A stretch of 64,000 nucleotides of DNA from Dirofilaria immitis. Its lineage: Eukaryota; Nematoda; Chromadorea; Rhabditida; Onchocercidae. Made by a program: the position numbers and the translations under genes. How positions within the stretch are numbered: position 1 is the stretch's first letter; each line of letters begins with the position of its first letter. The stretch lies in assembly GCA_024305405.1 (NCBI GenBank), contig JAKNDB010000068.1, positions 8,975,501 through 9,039,500 of the forward strand, given 5' to 3'. Under the pieces are notes generated by a model. It made no database searches, was not told the origin of the DNA, and saw only the letters and a list, made by a program, of their open reading frames with translations. This document shows, piece after piece, positions 12,701-25,900 of the stretch.

Positions 12701-14979
12701 AAGTAGAAAGACTGCAACTGGAAATCGTGACTCTGCAAAAAATTGCAAATGAAGAATCAGCAAAAGTCTCAGGCAAGTATAATTGCGAAATTTAAAAAAT
12801 TAATCAAGTTGCTTAACGATTTTTGATCTACTTGTAATTTTTATTTGATTCATAAATTGGTCATGCTACAGCCAAAATAGAGTCAGAGAGACATCGATTA
12901 CTACGTGATTTACAAAAGAAATCAAGCAGTTATATCATGATTTGAATGAACGCACACAACAGTTGAATGAGGCGAAATCTAAGCTGCAGGTGCTAATTTG
13001 CTTGCTGTGGAAATTTTGAATAATTTATATGAAGTGATTTTTTCCCTATAACCGAAATTTCCGAAATTATTAAGCTGTAATCGATCCAAAAATAATATTG
13101 TTTCAATTCACTAAGATGCTAATATTAAAATTTTACGATTCAAAGTAATATATCGAAGAAAACTTTCGTATTGGTAGATTTTCAGGAATTATCCGCCAAA
13201 AAGCTAGAAATAGTGAAATTGATGATATTTGTCACAAGTCAGATGGACAAAGCAAAAGTTTAAGAAGCAATTCAGATTTAACTGAACAGACAGTATGTTA
13301 TTCGTTGATCGAGATTTGGTGTTAATGAGCTAATCATCTGCACTTTCACTGTCAAGTTCTATTTTCTAATTTATTTTACCAGGTGATTCAAACTGTACTA
13401 GATCGTCTCTATCGATTTATGATCATTTTGACTTCTTCGCTTTGTAATTTGTATTTCGGCTATAAAGCCACATTTTTTGAGCAGCATCTGAGAATAAGTT
13501 CCGCTTTTCTTATACTGCTGAAAAATTTATGAAAAATATAGTGATGAAACGTGGTTATTAATTACAGGATTATGAAGAATTATGTACTTTACGGGAACAA
13601 GTGATGAACTATCAAAAACAATTGGGAAATACTAAAAGAACATATGAGTGAGTAATTAATTATTCTTGTTACCTCAGAAGTATCTTGAAAGAATAAACTG
13701 CTTCAATTTGCTTTAATATTTTTAATTTTTTCATAGGAAAGAGATGACACTGATATGTGAAAAAGCGTGTTGTACTGAGTTCATTGATATGAGTTTGGAA
13801 TCAGTCACCAATGGATCTCTCTCGGTACGTTTACTGTACTTATTATTTATTAATTCAGAACTTAGCTTGCTTATGGTAGTACTTTCTATCTTAAGTTAGG
13901 AAAATGCATTTTATTATTTACAGAGGGGAAGAGAGGACCTGAATGATAACAATCTTGTCTTTGTGGAGCCTACTGAAGCTAAGGTTAGTTTATTTCCTTC
14001 ATATTACTCTAAATATATGAGATAAATTTCCAAACTGAATGAATTTTAGCCGCTGTTGGAGTTTTCTTGCAACATATTTTATCATTACGACTATCCCTTG
14101 TATAAGTACAATCTTATTTAGAAGCACTGTCACGTATCATAATTCATTTTACTAATTATTTATTTTGCATAAATTTTAAGAATAAACATGCATTTTAGTA
14201 TTTGAGAAACGTATTATATCGATACATGAATGAACGAGAAACATTGGGCAAAGAAAGCGTCGTGAGTTTTTTCCATTTTTGTAACTAAAGAAAATTCTTT
14301 TGCAATTGAAAGCGGAAAGAATTGTTGGTGATTTTTTTGTTTTTTTTTCACTAATGTACAATATATTATTAGTCCAAATCTATTTTCATCTACAGTTTAT
14401 GTTGTTTATAGTACGCATTTTTGTTATAAGCAAAAACATAATATATATGTGAAAATATATGTGAAATAGTGTTTTACTTACAACTACAATACTGAACTCG
14501 CATTATGATATTTATTTAGGAACATTCAAAACTCATAATGTTTTCTTTTTTTCAAAACGTATAATACAAACCACTTGACTAAGTAACAGAAATGAAATTC
14601 ATTCAACAAAACCTAGTCAGAAGTCAAAATAATGTATAGAATTTCAAGACTTATAATAATACTTGGAAAAAAATATACAAAATTTATAATTTAAATAGTA
14701 ATATTCATCATAGATGAATTTAAGTTTCGAAATTAGTCTCTTTGATTTGTGTTCTTGAATGATATTTTATTACCTGTTGATTTTTTGAATCTGTTATACC
14801 ATTAATTTATTTAAAATTACTTACTATAGACACTGGCTCGAGTGATTGCCACGGTGGCGAGATTTACACATGAACAAGTGAATGCAGTAGTGGCAAAAGA
14901 AGAGCAACGAAATCATGGCTGGGTTGGAGGTACAGTGCAAGGCCTTATTTCTTCTGCTGCAAATTTATCCCCTCGTTAA
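771..14979 (+). CDS. GOLGA4: GRIP-domain golgin (golgin-245/GOLGA4 type), multi-exon
   Basis: Long coiled-coil tether of the trans-Golgi network. In this family the C-terminal GRIP domain binds ARL1-GTP on Golgi membrane and the rod captures transport carriers. The first exon (771-875) starts MFKGLKSKLEDEAKRLQ, like the MFKKLKQKISEE start of GOLGA4. Ser-rich exons follow at about 1122-1249, 1314-1430 and 1669-1808, then a Tyr-rich segment (LHKLQGRALNYKNRYRRIIH, exon near 2127-2237). Some 20 exons of Glu/Lys-rich heptads come next: about 2497-2610, 3395-3505, 4525-4755, 4960-5100, 5300-5463, 5548-5703, 5953-6114, 7227-7376, 7643-7742, 7856-7978, 8153-8320, 8957-9088, 9266-9490, 10283-10535, 11161-11325, 11556-11670, 11905-12080, 12349-12494, 12626-12773, 12871-12990. 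The end is EPTEAK / YLRNVLYRYMNERETLGKES (14199-14261) / TLARVIATVARFTHEQV (14830-14979), which is a GRIP domain with its key Tyr. Seven frame breaks are each repaired by one added base (near 5033, 9473, 10307, 10359, 12013, 12915, 13200); another near 11610-11630 is unresolved. GCC2 is the alternative, but both ends favour GOLGA4. Confidence 0.88.
6400..6790 (-). pseudogene. Broken antisense coding-like island inside a golgin intron
   Basis: Within the 1.1 kb intron at about 6115-7226, the minus strand carries GC-richer sequence that translates into protein-like stretches: YKDVLNQATQLLAVNRMSLR, then MEAVAVQLRKFEEKFDNDES, then a Ser/Arg/Asn-rich stretch and a Lys/Arg-rich tail. The best frames are interrupted by stops near 6680 and 6485, and overlapping alternative frames also read well, so no intact protein can be assembled. 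No intron boundaries or start codon were found. A degenerate retrocopy, a decayed nested gene, or a nested gene with base-drop errors would all fit. I do not recognise the parent family. Confidence 0.4.
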
Positions 14980-17862
14980 AGCTTTTTCTTCATTTTACTC
15001 ACTATTTGTTGCTATTATTAATGATTTTTCAAAGCTAAGTTTCGAATAAGACATATTGCTATAGTTTTGTTTCTAATTTTTCAATCTGCTTTTTCATTTT
15101 AACTGCAAAAATATGGTGAACTTTAGATTGCGGCGATGATTATTTTTGTTACCGGGAGATTAGTGGTTGCATTACTGGTTTTTCTTTGGATATATCTTTT
15201 CTGCTATTTGGCCCAGATTTTCTCATGCTACTTCGCAAAGAAATTTCATAGTTCTAACTTATTTAAGAAACTGGAGTAGCGTTTGCATTATAATTTTTAG
15301 TATCATTGTTTCTGACTGCTTACTATTAATAATAAACCTTGGTTTATTAAGTTTTATAGTGTGATAACAATTTTTCAAAAAGTGATAACGATTTTTCAAA
15401 AATTTTATGTCCTAGTTCTGTTATGTCCCGTTTTCATTGTTTATGTTATGAACTGTTCTATGCATTTCGGTATTCTTGACTATTCAACAAAATTTATTTT
15501 TCTTTGAGATTATATCTCAATTTTTCAGTTTAACCCCATTCTTATCTGCTTTAATCGCTGTCATGTTTTACATAAGTGATCCAAGTTTATGTGGAACTTT
15601 CCTTCACCATTACATAGCTGCTGATCTTCGTGACACATCATTTTCCACATTTTCCAATATTTCCGTCTTTCTGATAAGTTTAAGTTTATGCCAGATTCAT
15701 TGCATTTTATTTTTCTCAAATTTCTACAAAACTGTTCGTCTCTTTGATTTCTTCAATTTTTTAAAATAATTTTCCTTTCTTTTTCTTTCAATATTCACAA
15801 TTGTACACCATTACATTTATCTTTCCTCATATTTTTGAGGTAAATGAAATGTTTAGATATCGGAACTTTTGAATAGTATACATTTTTAAGTACTTCTTAT
15901 ATTTTTAATTTTTTTCCCCATGCTTCGAACGCTCTTTTCATACTTGTTCAGAAATGTGATATTTTTTCTCAGAGTGATACTTATCTATCTTTATATGATA
16001 TTAATTTTTTAAAATCCTCGTGTGAATTTAAGCTACAATTTTTGCAAGTGTTATTTTCATTTCATATTATAACTAATTTTCGGCATTTTTATGCATATCA
16101 TTTATAATCATGTTCTTATCATTATCAATATGTTAATCTGTTGTTCACATACAGTGGAATATTTCTAAGCTCAATTCCTCAGTTCTAATTCTTCATTGGA
16201 TTTTTCACTTTGTATTTTTCAAAGATATGAAACATTTGTAATTTTGAGTCCCAATTAAAATGCAGTTTATATTTCTCTTCATTGATCCATTTGTCGGAAT
16301 ATTTCTAGATTGCTTCTTTCTTGTTTTATTGTCGGAAATGGTACATAGTAGTATTTTTGGGAAAATTTTCAGTACCATTTTTAATAGATCTATCCTTTCT
16401 AGAAAGATGCCATATCATATATTTATCCCTGTTTAGGCATTTTCTGGCACGTTTGTGACATTAATAATAAAATTATTTATTGTAATATATTATTGAAATA
16501 ATGTTAAAAGAAGAGATAGTTTTTGATAAATTAAACTAAGAATTACTTTCTTCTTGATTTAGTTTTTTTTCTCGATCTTTAGAATGTTAAACAATCAGTG
16601 ACGTGAGAGAATTGTAATATTCTGAATAGATATGATTTGCGGCATCTCTATTTCATTTCTCCGCTCATATCTTTTGAACTCTTCTAATTCTATAAATGAT
16701 CGAACTTGACGTTTTTACGCAGTATCATTGTTAACAATGTTCTGTTTTCTGGAACATGGAACATCCTCTGTAATCAATGCTGATTATGTCGCTGCTTTAT
16801 GCATGTATCACTTTTTGTATTTTGGGAGAATACTGGAAGTATATTTTTTGGTGTAAGTTGGAGAAAAATTGTATATGATTGAATGCGATGAACTGTTTAG
16901 ATTCAGATGATACTTTGGTTATTCAATCGTTCAGTCATATTTAAGTTGCCTGAAACGCTAAAAGTTCTGAAGAACCTATTCGAAGCGATAGTGATGCTTT
17001 GAATTTTTCTTAGGAATCTGTTGGGAACTGATTTGTTTATTTATCCTATTTCATTTTCTCAATAATTATTAGTTATATATTTAACAAACATCATATTACT
17101 CAGTATGTTCTCTTGAACATATTGTTAATCAAGATCGGGTTCCATCTCACATGCATTTGATATATGGCAGTAGCCAAAACATTATATTTAAAGGGCGAAA
17201 TTTATTGACTTTCAAGTCGTTCGCAAGAATTGCAAAGATGTTTTGTGATTTTTCTTGGAAAACATTTCTTTTATCATTAGAAAATAATTACAATAAATGC
17301 ATTCAATTGAGATGGATATTAAATATGCTGCCATTTGTTCAAAAGGTGATAGAAATTGAAATTTGGTTAATTTCAATAAAATTGATTCAAAATTCTGTTC
17401 CTAATTGTTTAGTGGAGCAACTAGTATGTTATCTGCAGTGTTTATAATTACGGCTGATGCTGCTCACTTTATATATATTTTTAAATTACGTAGCCATTGC
17501 AAAGTTCTGATTTCGATTTGCTGATTATTTGATTGTATCAGACAGGGCATTTACTGTTTTTTGGGTTTATCATTCAAATGGTTTTTTTCGCGAGTTTCTG
17601 TTGGTATAGATAGCTATGTCCCAAGAATGAGACAAGATAAATTGAGTATATTAAAATTTTGAAGTCTCATAATTTAAGAGTTAGAGTTGTGAAGGATTAC
17701 TGTAGTGGGTAGCGTATAGTATCACTAAGCATTTTCCAGAAAGATATGATAACAGTATTATGTTCGTCATGACGGTACATGCTCGATATAGACGAGTGAA
17801 CTATATTAAATCTATTTAATTTTGTTTGAAATTCCATACAATTGAGGCTATAGATCAAAAAG
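14980..17862. other. Gene-poor AT-rich intergenic region
   Basis: About 2.9 kb between the golgin stop and the methyltransferase start. T-rich sequence with only short open frames of composition-driven Phe/Leu/Ile/Ser content. No splice-linked coding exons, RNA genes or repeats were recognised. A CTATAG acceptor just before 17853 may serve the following gene. Confidence 0.5.
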
Positions 17863-20216
17863 ATGAGAAAGAATGTTAGTGACATTAGGAAAGGTCTACA
17901 ACATATTGAATTATCATCGGGACATTGTTTGTACTACATTGATAAGGCTACACTGAACAGAAACGTGAAGGAACGAGGATATCAAGATGATCCGTCATTG
18001 GAACAGATCGCTCATTCTGACCGTACCATTGGTATTTATGAAGGTAAGGGAACATTGCTTTGATTTATGAATAACAATTGCTTTAAAGTTTGTAGCACTT
18101 TCCGATATGGAAGTTTTTAAGAGCTATATGCAAATAATATTTGAGTCGGAAAGTTTTTCCAAACGTTTGATTAAGCTGTCACAGCTAGGTCATAATGAAG
18201 CTAGAAGGTTTTAATATTTTTATTTGCAGGTGGATTCAAAGTGTGGGAATGCTCTATTGACCTATGTGAATACATCGATAAAATTCTGGAGCCACAAATT
18301 TTGAGGGATAAGAAAATTCTTGAGGTGATTAATCAATTTGAAACGCGTCATTTTCTCTTTAACTTTTCGAGGGTTTTATTTGTTTCATGTCTATTTTTGT
18401 AATTTTAACCAACATTTTTAGGTTGGTTGCGGTGAGGATTACCATCAATTTTGGCATTACAGAAAGGTGCTAAGGAAGCTGTTTTGCAGGATTATGTAAG
18501 TTTTGCTTAATTAATATGCATTTTGCATGAAATTATTTACCAATATACGATAATACTTGATTTTTATGCTTTTAGAATGATGTTGTTGTCAGTTGTTTTA
18601 CAAAGGATAATTTTACGGTCAATAATGTAAGCCTAGAAAATTGCCGATTTTACGGTTGTGATTGGACGACATTACAACAGAAAATGAATGGTCAGAAGTA
18701 AGCATAAATTATCTTTTTGGACTCATTAATATTGATATTAAAATAAAAATATAGTATTAATAAGATACGGCTTAGCATATGTTGCAAGTGCAATTTTTTC
18801 TATCTTGAACTAATCAATATTTGGCATAGTGCTTCGTGATTTGTAATTCATTGGAATTCGAAGAAATGTATGAGTTTGATTTAGTTACGATTAAACCCTT
18901 CAAAGTTCACATTTTGGTCATAAGTTTTATGTTGGAGTTAAATTGAAAATGAAAAAAGTAAGCATTTAAGGGTTGACATTGTTTTTTCTCCCATCTTTTG
19001 AGTATTTAGTACAGTATTTGCTGTATAAGATGGCGGAATGATTATTTTGAGTCCGTTTTGATAATGTTACTGGAAGATGAACTATGGAGATCAGAAACGA
19101 TTGATATGTCTATTAAAACATTTAGAGACAGAAAATGTAAGAGGAAACTGTCAGAGCATGCATAAAAATAAAAACGACGTCAGTTGTTTTTATTTTTATT
19201 ATTGAATATGATTTGAATTTATTTTGCGGTTTTGCAACTCTTTGAATTCACGGTGTTAAATCCTTCGCTATATTGACTGTCATTAGCATTACCTGCTAAT
19301 GATAATTATAAGAGTTTGATCATAGAAGCTTTGTCAATTGTAATCGTAATTTGTTGTGCAAACAGGCCGATTTTTTCTCATGCGGTTTTGGCAGATTGAA
19401 TTATAATTTTAAGAGATTGAAGAAATAACGAAGAAAGAAAATTTTTTATTCACCTAAAAATTAAGCTGGAATGATTATTGTTTTCGAAAAAAAAAAGAAT
19501 AATTAAAAATTTTAACTTCTTATTTTGTTTGAAATAGTCTTGCAGTTTATCAAAATATCTAAAAGTTGAAAGGATAGAGCAATGATTTTCTGCCCTCTTT
19601 GTGATTAATCATGCTTATTTCTAAACTTATTATTTTTGTTTATTTATGAATGAGAGAAATTTATTTCTCTTGAATTTTGAAAAAGTCATATTTAAGATTT
19701 GATGTTGTTTTAACTTCTGAAACGATTTACAATGAAGAAAATTATGGAATTTTGCATGATTTGTTTGATGTTGTGCTTCCACCCGATGGATTAATGTAAG
19801 TAACATCCAACTTCATTTTCAATTGACTTGCAGCTATTCCTTCAAATTTTTAAAGAATACTGAGATTTCTAGTTTTCTATAATCTCTTTTTATTTAATGA
19901 GTTATCTCAACATACATTCAATTCTTTCTATTTTTACCAAAAAATAAGTGGGAGGAGTTTTATTCATTGGATTGGTGCTTTAACTGCTCCATTTGAATTG
20001 TAATATTTGTAGTGTAGTTGTTTTTCGTCATTTCTCTCATTTAAAAATTTCAGCTTATTGGCAGCAAAAATGTTTTACTTTGGGATTGGTGGCAATATAC
20101 CAAGCTTTCTGGAATATGTAAAAACACGTAGCATATTCGATACCTATATATGTTGGAGTAGCGAAAGTGATGTTCCACGAAAGATTATACAGTTGACGAG
20201 GAAATTTTGTTCCTAA
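17863..20216 (+). CDS. METTL18: METTL18-type protein-histidine N-methyltransferase
   Basis: SAM-dependent seven-beta-strand methyltransferase; the METTL18/Hpm1 family methylates a histidine of ribosomal protein uL3. Six exons: 17863-18043, 18230-18324, 18422-18495, 18576-18697, 19697-19795, 20054-20216, stop TAA at 20214. Supporting motifs: IYEGGFKVWECSIDLCEYID (the family's G-x-K-x-WEC lead-in), motif I reading VGCG then GLPSILALQKGAKEAVLQDY, ENCRFYGCDW, FDVVLTSETIYNEENYGIL (the family's SETIY post-motif), and LLAAKMFYFGIGGNIPSFLE near the C-terminus. All junction phases agree except inside motif I: after GGT at about 18434 the frame is one base short, and one added base restores the family motif exactly. 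The start is placed at the ATG 10 bases after a CTATAG acceptor; a further upstream exon cannot be excluded. The long intron 18698-19696 holds nothing recognisable. Confidence 0.85.
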
Positions 20217-22902
20217 TATGATTGGAAATATATTATATCCTTAATTTTGTGGAGCAGCATTGTTCGTCATCTAAATTTATCTTTTGGTCTACTTTTCTGA
20301 TCCTAAAATCTTTTCATTCAATCAAGTTACTTTATCATTCTTCTTTTCAAATTCCTTTTCCATTCGTGTATTAGTTTTTCATCAATGCTTGTTCATCATC
20401 TTTGACCTCTTCCAAGTTCACAGCTTGCTGTTGTTTTGGCTTACAATCGTTATGTGCTTCCATCGTAGCTAATTCAATTTGTTCATATTTTTTTTAACCG
20501 TCAAGCGAAATGTTATGTTGTCGTTTTCATATAAAAAGTAGTCGATGGGAAAGGAGTTAATTAATTGTCGAGAATTAATATAGAATAGCTAGCACACATT
20601 ATTTCTTTTCATTTCTAGCTATCTCTATACATTTTCTAGTTGTTTCATTTTGGAAATTGACCTTACCAACTTTACGGGAGAATAGATGTTCGAAAATAAT
20701 TTTATAGATGAGCCATAGGAAGCTACACTTATTGTGCTGCGATAATCTTCCCTGCACTTCCAATTTTTAGGCTTAAGTAGAATTTCAAATTCTGCCGGTT
20801 TGAATACTCAAGAAAAACACAGCTATGATAATTACATTCGTCTTAGAAAAATATTTTGAGAATTTTTAGTAACAATTGACCGTCCAGTTCACTTACTAAA
20901 CAAATCTGTCGACAAATGGATTGTTGTAAATAAATTTAACTACTTTTTCTATTTTCTTAAAAGAATGAATATCTGTCGTGAAAGATTTTTCCTTGTCTTA
21001 AAAGGTTTAGTCGAAGGTTAGAAACAAAGAAGAATTTCTTTGGAGCTTATTATCGCGAAAGCAAGCACTTGGCGTCGACCACGTTTTCTTAATGAAACAG
21101 CAACAAGACTATATGTATAATATAATCAATTGAAAGAGTAGCAGAAAAGGCAGTAAGATGCAGCGCTCTAGCTCAGAAGAGGATCCTCTTTATTCATTAT
21201 TATAAGGTTTATATATGTGTTAAGAATTAGAAGTGGTTTACATTAAACATTCAAACAGGTGTTCATTTGGATACATAAAAAACAGAACAAAATCGGATTT
21301 GGGAATTTGTCCCCATGGGAAGATTTATGTGAGAATTTGTCCTTGAAAGAAAGGATGTGAATTTGATTAGATTACATAATAAAAAAACGCATGAGAAATG
21401 AAACGGAGGAATATAAAATTAAACAATTCATAACATTATTAACATTTATTTATCATTCAAATGATAAATTTACTTTATTATTTATTTCGAGTTTAGCGGT
21501 GTTGGAATTCGCGACGAGATCTATTCCGAAGAGTTTTTAAATTAAAAATATTTCTGAAATTTTATCGGAAATACAAAATACATTTACTTCCTAGCACTTA
21601 TCTCTTTGTATTTGTGTGATTCTACATACTGTTTATATTTTTATAAATATATCGATAATTTAACATTGAGAGCCTTTTTTCGTAGAAGAATGTACTTATC
21701 TATTTTATCTTTTGCACTGCTTGAAAAAATGTTTCGTTCTAAATATTGAGGAATTAATTAGATGATATGCTTCTAATGATGAATCCATTTTAGAAAGATA
21801 TTTTGTCATCCTACAAAACCATTATATAGTAAACAAATATTTCGAAAGCATTTTCACGTAACTTCAATCAAAAGCACGCTATATGAAATAGCATGTAAAA
21901 ATCGACATAATATGTGAAGCTGAACGTGAACATATACAAATTTGGCATTTATGAAAGGAAGTATAATTATGGAAGAAAAATTGACCAAAGATTAACTTAA
22001 AAGCAGTACATGTGGAAACAGAGGTTTAAGATGACTCCTCTAACTGCTGCTTTAAAATAAGTCAAATTGTCAGCATGAATTTTATTCAATTTATCGTGAT
22101 ATCGGTAATTGTATTTGTGACACCAATGCTTCCTTTATTATTCTTTACATTCTTGCATCCTAATCTTATGATTAAAAAATTGTCCTCCTTCAATTGTTGA
22201 CCTTTGCTCCATGGAGAAGACAGCGAGTAAATATAGCGAGATGAGTAATCATATAGATAAGATCTACAAAGATATCCCTTCCCTATGGCAGCGCTCATTA
22301 TGAAATGGATTAGTATGTTGGATCGTTCATATCAAGACTTCGCATAGCAGAAGCAATTCATATGAATGTTTTTTATGAACAGCTGTTAATTTATATCGAT
22401 AGAATCAGATATCTAACTGAGAGTTTTGCACTTTTTTCAAATCATATCAATCGTTTCATGGTAAAGTAGATCATATCAATCCTTTCATAGGCATTAAAGG
22501 CATATAATTGTATAAATTAGGCAATAAAAAGTAAATTCGTCATTGGATTCATCTTCTATGCATTGTCGTCAAATTCGTACATTTCTTTTTCTTTCTTTAC
22601 CAACAAAATGTCAGCATGGAGATAAATGTTGTAATTCTTAGACATAATGATAAGTCTAAAATCTTTAATTCCATTTCTGGATTTTTCTACCGTTCTCTCC
22701 AGCACTATTTTTCTGATAGAAAAATTGAATATAAAAATAGAATTGTAAGAGAATCTGTCATTTTTCAAATCAAATAATTTTATTTAATGATTGGCTTTGA
22801 CGAATCGATTTATAATGCCAAAAAACTCCGAAGTAAGGGAGAAGTCGAAGGATTCAAAGAGATTCTTCGCGTCCATCTTTTGTGAAAATTTTCAGCCTAA
22901 AA
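20217..22902. other. Intergenic region, no gene seen
   Basis: About 2.7 kb of AT-rich sequence. No conserved exons were recognised on either strand. A short imperfect duplication around 22437-22492 (ATCATATCAATC followed by G or C and TTTCAT) is the only repeat noticed. The right end provides the promoter and 5' region of the beta-mannosidase gene. Confidence 0.45.
22890..22902 (+). promoter_or_regulatory. Probable trans-splice acceptor for beta-mannosidase
   Basis: AAAATTTTCAG ends 7 bases before the ATG at 22903, the spacing seen at nematode spliced-leader acceptors. It supports ATG 22903 as the start, because the acceptor would remove any upstream in-frame codon. Confidence 0.5.
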
Positions 22903-25900
22903 ATGTTATTCATTATTTTCTTGCTGCTAATTTTTGAGTACCGATTTGGAAGAACGATAGGCAGCGATGGAAATTTTCAGTTGGATGAATTCCAGTGGTA
23001 TTTTCGATCAACGAATGATTCTATTCGAGGTTTAGCTCGTGTACCCGGAGACATATATCAAGATTTATTTCTCTCAAATTACATTTCCGAACCACTATTT
23101 AGAGAGAATGATCGCTTATTACGATGGATTCCAAGAACAGATTGGATTTATTACACCACATTTACTATTCCTAGAAATTGGAGCACAGTAAGTTTCAAAC
23201 TAGAAGCTTTACCGTTTTCTTTTAGACTGCTTTCGTGTAATTGGCATTACTAACATAAATTTATTTCAGCTTGCTTCATTGATATTCTAAGATATTTCAA
23301 ATGATATTACTGCACCGTAAGAAACAATATAGATCGAAAGAAAGCAACCGAGTGGGAGAATTAGGAATTTCTAAATTTTTACTAATTTTCACTATCATTT
23401 TAGGATTGAAAAATCAAAGAAATGAAGTACTGAAAAAGAAGCGAAAAAAATACGCCTAAAACCACAGTTTGATAAAGGCAGTTGATATTTCAATTTCAAT
23501 AAAATCAACTAAATTTTCCTCGAAATTTACTAAAATTTATTAAAATTAAAGATAAAAGCAGTTTTATTGAATGCTCATGGACTAGACACCGTGGCCGATA
23601 TATTTTTCAATGATGCACTGGTTCTCAGAACATACAATCAATTCGTTTCTTATCTGACACTTCTGAAACAGTGGAAAATCGGAAAAATTATTTGCGCATC
23701 GAATTTAAATCGCCCATTATTTATGCAAAAATAAATCAAAAGAATATCAGGTTCAACTTTTTTGTTATGCTAGTAGGCTTATGAGTCGCAAATACACTCA
23801 AACATCATGTAAAATTTAATTTCAGGAGCTTATTGACTGTTCCGTATTTATTAAAACAGCCATCTTTCCAGCTGAGATGCATTCATCTCTTTCATTTGCT
23901 GGATAATAGAAACTAAATTAGAAAATTGTTGAATTTAACAAATTTCATGTTGAAATTTAAAATGAATTATAATACAGAGACAATTTGGCCACGTTATTCC
24001 TCCTGTATGTCCAGTATCTGAATTCCGGGGTGAATGCCATGTTAATTTCATAAGGTTTTTTTCTTTCATTATTCTGATTTTTATTTTAGGTTAAAAGATT
24101 TTTTCGTTTTCTTCCAGTTTGTTTTTTCAAAAGCTGGGATAGGTAGCGTACAAAATAAAGCAAAACACGATGTCCGAAAGAACAGAATATTAATATATGT
24201 GAAGATGAATTATCAGCTTGAGTTTGAGTCTCTTATTAATCTGAGTTCAAATTTTTGCTACTTTGATTCCTTTTTTGCTAGAAAAATATGATTTATTAGT
24301 GGTTTTTAAACTATTTTTGTCAAAAGAAATACCAAAAACCAAACTAAATGCTGGCTCTAACATCCCTTGACGTATTGTTTATTAAATTTTTTATTTTCGT
24401 CTGTTCTCCAAATATCGTTTTAATGCATTTAACCGTGCCACATTGTTAATCTTGAAGCTGGATCAGTTCTTCACAGTATCATCATGATTATATTCAGTAC
24501 TAGTACTAATAGCTACAGATAGTAGTATAATGGTGCATTATAATACGATGGTACCATAAGTACTTCATTTTGTTCAAAGTATTCAAATATAGATTCACGA
24601 TTTGGCAAAATTGTATACTACAAAATTTATTATTGCATTAATATCTTTGATAACTTCGGCCTTTTTTTAGAAAGATACAAGCAAGCTTCGGGTGGGATTG
24701 GGGCCTTCATTTCCAACAGTTGGCATTTGGAAGCCAATCTCTGTCGAAGGAGTTCAGGGAATATTTCTGGTCAAGATGTCAACATTAGTCTCATTTAAAA
24801 GTTATTTTCATTTTTATCTGAATGATTATTTTGTGCAAGCGTGATCATAAAGATGATATGATGGAATCATTTCTAAAGATTCCTGCGTATAGCATTTCGT
24901 CAGTTTATTTGCTGGCTAGAAACTTGATGATTTGAAACGTATATTTTCTTATTGGCTGTCCAGGATACTGAGCGACAGTCAGTATCGTACGGTCCTTTTC
25001 CATTTGTTTGGAACTTTAGAGAAATCTTATTACAGAGCAGCACTTCATCGTTTCGGTGAGAATCACAGTATGGAGTGCAATAAAGGTTAAATATGCACGA
25101 GTGATATTGGCATTGCCTGAAATTTCCATCACAAATCAGTTCATCACTTCATTTCAACCAATGAATCGAAATATTGTAAAAGGAAGAGTATTAGTGCCTG
25201 ACAACACAGTTGAGAGATGGTGGCCAAATGGTAGCGGCAAACAAAAATTATACAAATTGGTTGCCACAGTGTCTTATGAAGGTTCATGAGAAACTATTTA
25301 ATTATTTATAAAACTAATTTCCATGCAAAAATCAAAAGCATATTACAGCAAGAAGGACTTGAAATTTTGCCGACTATCATAGCTTGTTGAGATATTAAAA
25401 CAGCTAAATTAAATGAACAAATAGGATCACGTTTTTTCTATTTTTGCTAATTTTCAGGTCAAAATTTTAACAAAGAAATGCGAGTGGGATTTCGAACAGT
25501 TGAACTTATTCAAGATTATGTGAATAGAGAAAACCCACGCTTGGAAGATATTTCTATTTCATGATCAACAATCGATCTATATTCCTTAAAGGTTATTTTC
25601 AATCAATAAAAATGAAATGAAGCTAGATTTCTGCAAATTGATACACATTGCTTCTATTTCTCGATAAAATTCGTCGAAATAAGATTTTTGGAATATTGAA
25701 ATAAGTTTTCAAGTAAGCATTTTAGAGATGAAGTTTTGACAAGACTTATTGAAATAAATATTTAACTTTGTTGTACTTCAGTTCTTCCCCATCACTTAAG
25801 TTCAAACATTTGAATTTTAGGCGCGAACTGGATTCCATTATCAGCATTTCCGGCTCGTGATCATAGTTTTAAAGAGAAATTTTTACTTGAGTCAGCCCGT

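Noticed and set aside
15476..15769. 97-codon Phe/Leu/Ser-rich frame as a membrane protein
   Set aside because: T-rich DNA gives hydrophobic frames by default; no motifs or splice partners.
22882..22902. Beta-mannosidase start at a GTG 21 bases upstream
   Set aside because: Non-ATG, and it lies upstream of a TTTCAG acceptor that would remove it. ATG 22903 directly begins a signal peptide.
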